A DNA stretch of 64,000 nt from Petrolisthes cinctipes (lineage: Eukaryota; Arthropoda; Malacostraca; Decapoda; Porcellanidae), in NCBI GenBank assembly GCA_033782935.1, contig JAWQEG010000488.1:124001-188000 (forward strand), written 5' to 3'. A model generated the notes under the pieces. That model did not search any database. It was not told the origin of the DNA and saw only the letters and a list, made by a program, of their open reading frames with translations. Both the position numbers and the translations under genes were made by a program. Below, piece by piece: positions 1 through 9,620 of the stretch. Numbering within the stretch: position 1 is the stretch's first letter; the number at the start of each line of letters is the position of its first letter.

Positions 1-482
1 TTAGGTCCTCAAAGTCTATATCTCAAATTTAGTCCCAAAACACCCGAAAATTCGATATTAGGGGGTCCCAGAAGCGAACTGTACATGCCTACTCCTTGTT
101 AGAGTATTTTCAAAATACAGGCTCAAAACATACTGAAAATCGATCTTTTAGGTGCCCAAAAGTCGATATGTAAATGCATCTTCTGTACCCGTTTATATCC
201 CAAATTTAACCTCAAAACACCCGAAAATAATATATTTTTGGGTCCCAGAAGCGATCTGTACATGCCTACTCAGTGCTAGAATTTTTTCAAAATATAGGCT
301 CAAAACATGCTAAAAATCGATATTTTAAGTGTCCAAAGTCGATATGTGAATGCATCATCTGTACCCGTTTCTATCTCAAATTCAGACTTAAAACACCCTA
401 AAATTCGATATTATGGGGTCCCAGAAGTGATCTGTACATGCCTACTTAGTGCTAAAATATTTTCAAAATATAGGCCCAAAAC

Positions 483-629
483 ATGCTAAAAATCGATATT
501 TTAGGTCCCCAAAGTCGATATCTCAAATTCAGGCCCAAAACACCCGAAAATTCGATATTTTGGGGTCCCAGAAGCGAACTGTACATGCCTACTCCGTGTT
601 AGAGTATTTTCAAAATACAGGCCCAAAAC
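483..629 (+). repeat. Representative 147-bp short monomer (B-half deletion)
   Basis: This monomer reads GTCGATATCTCAAATTC where full monomers have 29 extra bases between GATAT and CTCAAATTC. The lost segment starts GTGCATGC and ends TTTATAT. Its two ends share ATAT, a 4-bp microhomology. The same junction recurs throughout the window, allowing for point changes such as GATATATC or GATATTTC. This suggests one ancestral deletion followed by amplification. Confidence 0.9.
604..618. repeat. Representative dyad, GTATTTT-C-AAAATAC form
   Basis: A perfect inverted repeat with 7-bp arms and a one-base centre, GTATTTTCAAAATAC, lies near the end of half A. It is the usual form in A-halves that read CCGTGTTAGAG or CCTAGTTAGAG. 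It could form a small hairpin or cruciform, or a site for a dimeric protein; neither is shown by sequence alone. Confidence 0.75.
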
Positions 630-788
630 ATACTGAAAATCGATCTTTTAGGTGCCCAAAAGTCGATATGTGCATGCATCTTCTGTACCGGTTTATATCT
701 CAAATTCAGGCTCCAAACACCCGAAAATTCGATATTTTATGGTCCCAGAAGCGATCTGTACATGCCTAATCAGATGCAGGCCCAAAAC
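630..788 (+). repeat. Representative 159-bp short monomer (A-half deletion)
   Basis: The monomer has a full B half, but its A half jumps from CTAATCAGATG (CTACTCAGATG in most copies) straight to CAGGCCC. This removes the TAGAATATTTTCAAAATA dyad region, a net loss of 18 bp relative to 177. Similar units recur near 2,169-2,327, 5,215, 6,222, 8,408, 17,206, 25,675, 26,990 and 29,157, all in domain I. The monomer after each one usually carries the diverged B half with ACCCAAATTGAACATG and CTTCTGCACTCG, so the two travel as a linked pair. Confidence 0.85.
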
Positions 789-1640
789 ATGCTAAAAGTC
801 GATAATTTAGGTACCCAAATTGAACATGTGTATGCATCTTCTGCACTTGTTTATATCTCAAATTCAACCTCAAAATACCTGAAAATTCCATAATTTTGGG
901 TCCCAGAAGCGATCTGTACATGTCTAGTCAGTGCTAGAATGTTTTCAAAATATAGGCTCAAAACATGCTAAAAATCGATATTTTAAGTGTCCAAAGTCGA
1001 TATGTGGATGCATCTTCTGTACCCGTTTATATCTCAAATTCAGGCTCAAAACACCCGAAAATTCGATATTTTTGGGTCCCAGAAGTGATCTGTACATGCC
1101 TAATCCTAGTTAGAGTATTTTCAAAATACAGGCCCAAAACATGCTGAAAATCGATATTTTAGGTGCCCAAAGTCAATATGTGCATGCATCTTCTGTACCC
1201 GTTTATATCTCAAATTCAGGCTCAAAACACCCGAAAATTCGATATTTTGGGGTCCCAGAAGCGATCTTTACATGCCTACTCAGTGCTAGAATATTTTCAA
1301 AGTATAGGCCCGAAACATGCTAAAAATCGATATTTTAGGTGCCCAAAGTCGATATATCAAATTCAGGCCCAAAACACCCGAAAATTCGATATTTTGGGGT
1401 CCCAGAAGCGAACTGTACATGCCTACTCCGTGTTAGAGTATTTTCAAAATTCAAGCCCAAAACATCCTGAAAATCGATCTTTTAGGTGCCCAAAAGTCCA
1501 TATGTAAATGCATCTTCTGTACCCATTTATATCCCAAATTTAACCTCAAAACACCCGAAAATTCGATATTTTTGGGTCCCAGAAGCGATCTGTACATGCA
1601 TTGTCAGTGCTAGAATTTTCTCAAAATATAGGCACAAAAC

Positions 1641-4600
1641 ATGCTAAAAATCGATATCCTAAGTGTCCAAAGTCGATATGTGCATGCATCATCTGTACCC
1701 GTTTATATCTCAAATTCAGGCTCAAAACTCCCGAAAATTCCATATTTTGGGGTTCCAGAAGCGATCTGTACATGCCTACTTAGTGCTAGAATATTTTCAA
1801 AATATAGGCCCAAAACATGCTAAAATCGATATTTTAGGTGCCCAAAAGTCGATATGTGCATGCATCTTCTGTACCCGTTTATATCTCAAATTCAGGCTCC
1901 AAACACTCGAAAATTCGATATTTTGGGGTCCCAGAAGCGATCTGTACATGCCTACTCCTAGTTAGAGTATTTTCAAAATACAGGCCCAAAACATGCTGAA
2001 AATCGATATTTTAGGTGCCCAAAGTCAATATGTGCATGCATCTTCTGTACCCGTTTATATCTCAAATTCAGGCTCAAAACACCCGAAAATTCGATATTTT
2101 GGGGTCCCATAAGCGAACTGTCCATGCCTACTCCGTGTTAGAGTATTTTCAAAATACAGGCCCAAAGCATACTGAAAATCGATCTTTTTGGTGCCCAAAA
2201 GTCGATATGTGCATGCATCTTCTGTACCCGTTTATATCTCAAATTCTGGCTCCAAACACCCGAAAATTCGATATTTTGGGGTCCCAGAAGCGATCTGTAC
2301 ATGCCTACTCAGATGCAGGCCCAAAACATGCTCAAAATCGATATTTTAGGAACCCAAATTGAACATGTGTATGCATCTTCTGCACTCGTTTATATCTCAA
2401 ATTCAACCTCAAAACACCCGAAAATTCGGTAATTTTGGGTCCCAGAAGCGATCTGTACATGTCTAGTCAGTGCTAGAATGTTTTCAAAATATAGGCTCAA
2501 AACATGCTAAAAATCGATATTTTAAGTGTCAAAAGTCGATATGTGCATGAACATTCTGTACCCGTTTATATCTCAAATTCAGGCTCAAAACACCCGAAAA
2601 TTCGATATTTTTGGGTCCCAAATACGATCTGTACATTCCTACTCCTAGTTAGAGTATTTTCAAAATACAGGCCCAAAACATGCTGAAAATCGATATTTTA
2701 GGTGCCCAAAGTCAATATGTGCATGCATCTTCTGTACCCGTTTATATCTCAAATTCAGGCCCAAAAAAAACGAAAATTCGGTATTTTTGCGTCCTAGAAG
2801 CGATCTGTACATCCCTACTTCTAGTTAGAATGTTTTCAAGATACAGACCCAAAACATGCTAAAATCGATATTTTAGGTGCCCAAAAGTCGATATGTGCAT
2901 GCATCTTCTGTAACCGTTTATATCTCAAATTCAGGCTCCAAACACTCAAAAATTCGATATTTTGGGGTCCCAGAAGCGATCTGTACATGCCTACTCCTAG
3001 TTAGAGTATTTTCAAAATACAGGCCCAAAACATGCTGAAAATCGATATTTAGGTGCCCAAAGTCAATATGTGCATGCATCTTCTGTACCCGTTTATATCT
3101 CAAATTCAGGCTCAAAACACCCGAAAATTCGATATTTTTGGGTCCCAGAAGCGATCTGTACATGCCTACTCCTAGTTAGAGTATTTTCAAAATACAGGCC
3201 CAAAACATGCTGAAAATCGATATTTTAGGTGCCCAAAGTCAGAATGTGCATGCATCTTCTGTACCCGTTTATATCTCAAATTCAGGCTCAAAACACCCGA
3301 AAATTCGATATTTTGGGGTCTCAGAAGCAAACTGTACATGCCTACTCCTAGTTAGAGTATTTTCAAAATACAGGCCCAAAACATGCTGAAAATCGATATT
3401 TTAGGTGCCCAAAGTCAATATGTGCATGCATCTTTTGTACCCGTTAATATCTCAAATTCAGGTCCAAAACTCCCAAAAACTCGATATTTTGGGGTCCCAG
3501 AAGCAATCTGTACATGCCTACTCAGATCTAGAATGTTTTCAAAATATAGGCCCAAAACATGCTTAAAATCGATATTTTAAGTGTCCAAAGTCGATATGTG
3601 CATGCATCTTCTGTACCCGTGTATATCTAGAATTCAGGCTCAAAACACCCGAAAATTCGGTATTTTTGGGTCCCAGAAGCGATCTGTACATCCCTACTCA
3701 TAGTTAGAATGTTTTCAAGATACAGACCCAAAACATGCTCAAAATCGATATTTTAGGTGCCCAAAAGTCGATATGTGCATGCATCTTTTGTACCCGTTTA
3801 TTTCTCAAATTCAGGCTCAAAACACCCGAAAATTCGATATTTTGGGGTTCCAGAAGCAATCTGTACATGCCTACTTAGTGCTAGAATATTTTCAAAATAT
3901 AGGCCCAAAACATGCTAAAAATCGATATTTTAGGTGCCAAAAGTCGATATCTCAAATTTAGGCCAAAAACACCCAAAAATTCGATATTTTGAGGTCCCAG
4001 AAGCGATCTGTACATGCCTACTCCGTGTTAGAGTATTTTCAATATACAGGCCCAAAACATACTGAAAATCGATCTTTTAGGTGCCCAAAAGTCGATATGT
4101 TAATGCATCTTCTTTACCCGTTTATATCTCAAATTCAGGCTCAAAACACCCGAAAATTCGATATTTTGGGGTCCCAGAAGCGATCTGTACTTGCTTACTC
4201 CGTGTTAGAGCATTTTCAAAATACAGGCCCAAAACAAGCTGAAAATCGATATTTTAGGTGACCAAAGTCAACATGTGTATGCATCTTCTGCACCCGTTTA
4301 TATCCAAAATTCAACCTCAAAACACCCGAAAATTCGATATTTTTGGGTCCCAAAAGCGATCTATACATGCCTACTCAGTACTAGAATTTTTTCAAAAAAT
4401 AGGCTTAAAACATGCTAAAATTCGATATTTTAAGTGTCCAAAATCGATATGTGCATGCATCATCTGTACCCGTTTATATATCAAATTTAGGCTCAAAATA
4501 CCCGAAAATTCGATATTTTTGGGTCCCAGAAGTGATCTGTACATGCCTACTCAGTGCTAGAATATTTTCAAAATATAGGCCCAAAACATGCTAAAAATCG

Positions 4601-5930
4601 ATATTTTAGGTGCCCAAAGTCGATATCTCAAATTCAGGCCCAAAACACCCTAAAATTCGATATTTTGGGGTCCCAGAAGCGAACTGTACATGCCTACTCC
4701 GTGTTAGAGTATTTTCAAAATACAGGCCTAAAACATACTGAAAATCGATCTTTTAGGTGCCCAAAAGTCGATATGTGCATGCATCTTTTGTACCGGTTTA
4801 TATCACAAATTCAGGCTCCAAACACCCGAAAATTCGATATTTTATGGTCCCACAAGCGATCTGTACATGCCTAATCAGATGCAGGCCCAAAACATGCTAA
4901 AAGTCGATAATTTAGGTACCCAAATTGAACATGTGTATGCATCTTCTGCACTCGTTTATATCTCAAATTCAACCTCAAAATACCCGAAAATTCCATAATT
5001 TTGGGTCCCTGAAGCGATCTGTACATGTCTAGTCAGTGCTAGAATGTTTTCAAAATATAGGCTCAAAACATGCTAAAAATCGATATTTTAAGTGTCCAAA
5101 GTCGATATGTGGATGCATCTTCTGTACCCGTTTATATCTCAAATTCAGGCTCCAAACACCCGAAAATTCGATATTTTGGGGTCCCAGAAGCGATCTGTAC
5201 ATGCCTACTCAGATGCAGGCCCAAAACATGCTAAAAATCGATATTTTAGGTACCCAAAATGAACATGTGTATGCATCTTCTGCACTCGTTTATATCTCAA
5301 ATTCAACCTCAAAACACCCGAAAATTCGATAATTTTGGGTCCCAGAAGCGATCTGTACATGTCTAGTCAGTGATAGAATGTTTTCAAAATATAGGCTCAA
5401 AACATGCTAAAAATCGATATTTTAAGAGTCCAAAGTCGATATGTGCATGCATCTTCTGTACTCGTTTATATCTCATATTCAGGCTCAAAACACCCGAAAA
5501 TTCGATATTTTTGGGTCCCAGAAGCGATCTGTACATGCTTACTCCTAGTTAGAGTATTTTGAAAATACAGGCCCAAAACATGCTGAAAATCGAAATTTTT
5601 GGTGCCCATAGTCAACATGTGTATGCATCTTCTGCACCCGTTTATATCCCAAATTCAACCTCAAAACACCCGAAAATTCGATATTTTTGGGTCCCAGAAG
5701 CGATCGGTACATGCCTACTCAGTGCTAGAATTTTTTCAAAATATAGGCTCAAAACATGCTAAAAATCGATATTTTAAGTGTACAAAGTCGATATGTGCAT
5801 GCATCATCTGTTCCCGTTTCTATCTCAAATTCAGGCTCAAAATACCCGAAAATTCGATATTTTTGGGTCCCAGAAGTGATCTGTACATGCCTACTCAGTG
5901 CTAGAATATTTTCAAAATATAGGCCCAAAA
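1641..5930 (+). repeat. Left copy of a long-range collinear duplication (about 15 kb away)
   Basis: Blocks in this stretch reappear in the same order at 16.5-21.2 kb. Matching pairs are 1,641-2,860 with 16,533-17,750 (offset 14,892), 3,383-3,580 with 18,453-18,650 (15,070), 3,773-4,460 with 19,725-20,410 (15,952) and 5,370-5,930 with 20,664-21,220 (15,294). Shared rare variants include CAAGATACAGAC, AAATCGAAATTTTTGG and AGCGATCGGTACATG. The changing offset reflects gain and loss of whole monomers since duplication. Confidence 0.7.
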
Positions 5931-6492
5931 CATGCTAAAAATCGATATTTTAGGTGCCCAAAGTCGATATCTCAAATTCAGGCCCAAAACACCCTAAAAT
6001 TCGATATTTTGGGGTCCCAGAAGCGAACTGTACATGCCTACTCCGTGTTAGAGTATTTTCAAAATACAGGCCTAAAACATACTGAAAATCGATCTTTTAG
6101 GTGCCCAAAAGTCAATATGTGCATGCATCTTTTGTACCGGTTTATATCACAAATTCAGGCTCCAAACACCCGAAAATTCGATATTTTATGGTCCCACAAG
6201 CGATCTGTACATGCCTAATCAGATGCAGGCCCAAAACATGCTAAAAGTCGATAATTTAGGTACCCAAATTGAACATGTGTATGCATCTTCTGCACTCGTT
6301 TATATCTCAAATTCAACCTCAAAATACCCGAAAATTCCATAATTTTGGGTCCCTGAAGCGATCTGTACATGTCTAGTCAGTGCTAGAATGTTTTCAAAAT
6401 ATAGGCTCAAAACATGCTAAAAATCGATATTTTAAGTGTCCAAAGTCGATATGTGGATGCATCTTCTGTACCCGTTTATATCTCAAATTCAG
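4265..6492 (+). repeat. 1344-bp-offset duplication (two 0.88-kb copies)
   Basis: Sequence at about 4,265-5,148 reappears at about 5,609-6,492. Shared marks include CAGGCCTAAAACATACTG, TCCCACAAGCGATC, GTCGATAATTTAGG and TCCCTGAAGCGATC. A less similar version of the same block lies at about 300-1,100 (offset 4,105), so this is an older motif that was copied again. Confidence 0.8.
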
Positions 6493-9296
6493 GCTCAAAA
6501 CACCCGAAAATTCGATATTTTTGGGTCCCAGAAACGATCTGTACATGCCTAATCCTAGTTAGAGTATTTTCAAAATACAGGACCAAAACATTCTGAAAAT
6601 TGATATTTTAGGTGCCCAAAGTCAATATGTGAATGCATCTTCTGTACCCGTTTATATCTCAAATTCAGGCTCAAAACACCCGAAAATTCGATATTTTGGG
6701 GTCCCAGAAGCGATCTGTACATGCCTACACAGTGCTAGAATATTTTCAAAATATACGCCCAAAACATGCTAAAAATCGATATTTTACGTGCCCAAAGTCG
6801 ATATATCAAATTCAGGCCCAAAACACCCGAAAATTCGATATTTTGGGGTCCCAGAAGCGAACTGTACATGCCTACTCCGTGTTAGAGTATTTTCAAAATT
6901 CAGGCCCAAAACATACTGAAAATCGATCTTTTAGGTGCCCAAAAGTCGATATGTGCATGCATCTTCTGTACCCGTTTATATCTCAATTTCAGGCTCAAAA
7001 CACCCGAAAATTCGATATTTTGGGGTCCCAGAAGCGATCTGTACTTGCTTACTCCGTGTTAGAGTATTTTCAAAATACAGGTCCAAAACAAGATGAAAAT
7101 CGATATTTTAGGTGTCCAAAGTCGATATGTGCATGCATCATCTGTACCCGTTTATATCTCAAATTCAGGCTCAAAACACCCGAAAATTCGAGATTTTGGG
7201 GTCCCAGAAGTGATCTGTACATGCCTACTTAGTGCTAGAATATTTTCAAAATATAGGCCCAAAACATGCTAAAAATCGATATTTTAGGTCCCCAAAGTCG
7301 ATATATCAAATTCAGGCCGAAAACACCCGAAAATTCGATATTTTGGGGTCCCAGAAGCGAACTGTACATGCCTACTCCGTGTTAGAGTATTTTCAAAATA
7401 CAGGCTCAAAACATACTAAAAATCGATCTTTTAGGTGCCCAAAAGTCGATATTTAAATGCATCTTCTGTACCCATTTATATCCCAAATTTAACCTCAAAA
7501 CACCCGAAAATTCGATATTTTGGGGTCCCAGAAGCGATCTGTACATGCATTGTCAGTGATAGAATTTTTTCAAAATATAGGCACAAAACATGCTAAAAAT
7601 CGATATCTTAAGTGTCCAAAGTCGATATGTGCATGCATCATCTGTACCCGTTTATATCTCAAATTCATGCTCAAAACACCCGAAAATTCGATATTTTGGG
7701 GTTCCAGAAGCGATCTGTACATGCCTACTTAGTGCTAGAATATTTTCAAAATATAGGCCCAAAACATGTTAAAATCGATATTTTAGGTGCCCAAAAGTCG
7801 ATATGTGCATACATCTTTTGGACCCGTTTATATCTCAAATTCAGGCTCCAAGCACTCGAAAATTCGATATTTTGGGGTCACAGAAGCGATCTGTAGATGC
7901 CTACTCCTAGTTAGAGTATTTTCAAAATACAGGCCCAAAACATGCTGAAAATTGATATTTTAGGTGCCCAAAGTCAATATGTGCATGCATCTTCTGTACC
8001 CGTTTATATCTCAAATTCAGGCTCAAAACACCCGAAAATTCGATATTTTGGGGTCCCAGAAGCGATCTGTACATGCCTACTCATTGCTAGAATATTTTCA
8101 AAATATACGCCCAAAACATGCTAAAAATCGATATATTAGGTGCCCAAAGTCGATATATCAAATTCAGGCCCAAAACACCCTAAAATTCGATATTTTGGGG
8201 TCCCAGAAGCGAACTGTACATGCCTACTCCGTGTTAGAGTATTTTCAAAATACAGGCCTAAAACATACTGAAAATCGATCTTTTAGGTGCCCAAAAGTCG
8301 ATATGTGCATGCATCTTCTGTACCGGTTTATATCACAAATTCAGGCTCCAAACACCCGAAAATTCGATATTTTTTGGTCCCACAAGCGATCTGTACATGC
8401 CTAATCAGATGCAGGCCCAAAACATGCTAAAAGTCGATAATTTAGGTACCCAAATTGAACATGTGTATGCATCTTCTGCACTCGTTTATATCTCAAATTC
8501 AACCTCAAAATACCCGAAAATTCCATAATTTTGGGTCCCTGAAGCGATCTGTACATGTCTAGTCAGTGCTAGAATGTTTTCAAAATATAGGCTCAAAACA
8601 TGCTAAAAATCGATATTTTAAGTGTCCAAAGTCGATATGTGGATGCATCTTCTGTACCCGTTTATATCTCAAATTCAGGCTCAAAACACCCGAAAATTCG
8701 ATATTTTTGGGTCCCAGAAGCGATCTGTACATGCCTAATCCTAGTTAGAGTATTTTCAAAATACAGGACCAAAACATTCTGAAAATTGATATTTTAGGTG
8801 CCCGAAGTAAATATGTGAATGCATCTTCTGTACCCGTTTATATCTCAAATTCAGGCTCAAAACACCCGAAAATTCGATATTTTGGGGTCCCAGAAGCGAT
8901 CTGTACATGCCTACTCAGTGCTAGAATATTTTCAAAATATACGCCCAAAACATGCTAAAAATCGATACTTTACGTGCCCAAAGTCGATATATCAAATTCA
9001 GGCCCAAAACACCCGAAAATTCGATATTTTGGGGTCCCAGAAGCGAACTGTACATGCCTACTCCGTGTTAGAGTATTTTCAAAATTCAGGCCCAAAACAT
9101 ACTGAAAATCGATCTTTTAGGTGCCCAAAAGTCGATATGTGCATGCATCTTCTGTACCCGTTTATATCTCAAATTCAGGCTCAAAACACCCGAAAATTCG
9201 ATATTTTGGGGTCCCAGAAGCGATCTGTACTTGCTTACTCCGTGTTAGAGTATTTTCAAAATACAGGTCCAAAACAAGCCGAAAATCGATATTTTA
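5970..9296 (+). repeat. 2186-bp-offset duplication (two 1.14-kb copies)
   Basis: The block at about 5,970-7,110 is repeated at about 8,156-9,296. Shared rare variants include CAGGACCAAAACATTCTG followed by AAAATTGATATTTTAGG, AAATATACGCCC and ACAGGTCCAAAACAAG. The left end of the block is a third copy of part of the 1344-bp-offset duplication. Confidence 0.8.
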
Positions 9297-9444
9297 GGTG
9301 ACCAAAGTCAACATGTGTATGCATCTTCTGCACCCGTTTATATCCCAAATTCAACCTCAAAACACCCGAAAATTCGATATTTTTGAGTCCAAGAAGCGAT
9401 CTGTACATGCCTACTCAGTGCTAGAAATTTTTCAAAATATAGGC

Positions 9445-9532
9445 TCAAAACATGCTAAAAATCGATATTTTAAGTGTCCAAAGTCGATATGTGCATGCAT
9501 CATCTGTACCCGTTTATATCTCAAATTCAGGC
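9445..9532 (+). repeat. Representative half-unit B (88 bp)
   Basis: This is the first 88 bp of a clean 176-bp monomer, starting TCAAAACATGC and ending CAAATTCAGGC. It carries CGATAT twice, 22 bp apart, then the 8-bp palindrome TGCATGCA and CCCGTTTATATCTC. Aligned without gaps to the next 88 bp (half A), it matches at about 61 of 88 positions. The best conserved parts are TCAAAACA, ATCGATATTTT versus TTCGATATTTT, and the terminal AGGC. The halves therefore arose by duplication of an older 88-bp unit. When the central motif reads CCCAAAAG the half is 89 bp and the monomer 177 bp. Confidence 0.9.
9492..9499. repeat. Representative TGCATGCA palindrome in half B
   Basis: An 8-bp perfect palindrome, TGCATGCA, is present once in most full-length B halves. 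It is absent from every 147-bp monomer because the 29-bp deletion removes it. It is a sequence landmark; I do not claim a bound protein. Confidence 0.7.
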
Positions 9533-9620
9533 TCAAAACACCCGAAAATTCGATATTTTGGGGTCCCAGAAGTGATCTGTACATGCCTACTTAGTGCTAG
9601 AATATTTTCAAAATATAGCC
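9533..9620 (+). repeat. Representative half-unit A (88 bp)
   Basis: This is the second 88 bp of the same monomer, starting TCAAAACACCCG and ending near ATATAGCC (AGGC in most copies). It carries TTCGATATTTTGGGG, the CpG-containing GAAGTGATC (GAAGCGATC in most copies), TGTACATGCC, and a perfect dyad ATATTTT-C-AAAATAT. Across the array this half has three main 3' versions: CTCAGTGCTAGAATATTTTC, CTCCGTGTTAGAGTATTTTC and, in domain I only, CTCCTAGTTAGAGTATTTTC. Confidence 0.9.
9602..9616. repeat. Representative dyad, ATATTTT-C-AAAATAT form
   Basis: This is the same dyad as in the other A-half type, but with the outermost pair A/T instead of G/C. Both arms change together, so the palindrome stays perfect. 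This form usually follows CAGTGCTAG. Imperfect forms also exist, including ATGTTTTCAAAATAT, GTAATTTCAAAATAC and GTATTTTCAAAATTC. Confidence 0.75.

Noticed and set aside
9492..9499. TGCATGCA and TGTACA palindromes as regulatory operator sites
   Set aside because: They are part of nearly every full-length monomer and are not placed upstream of any gene, so a gene-regulatory role has no support here.
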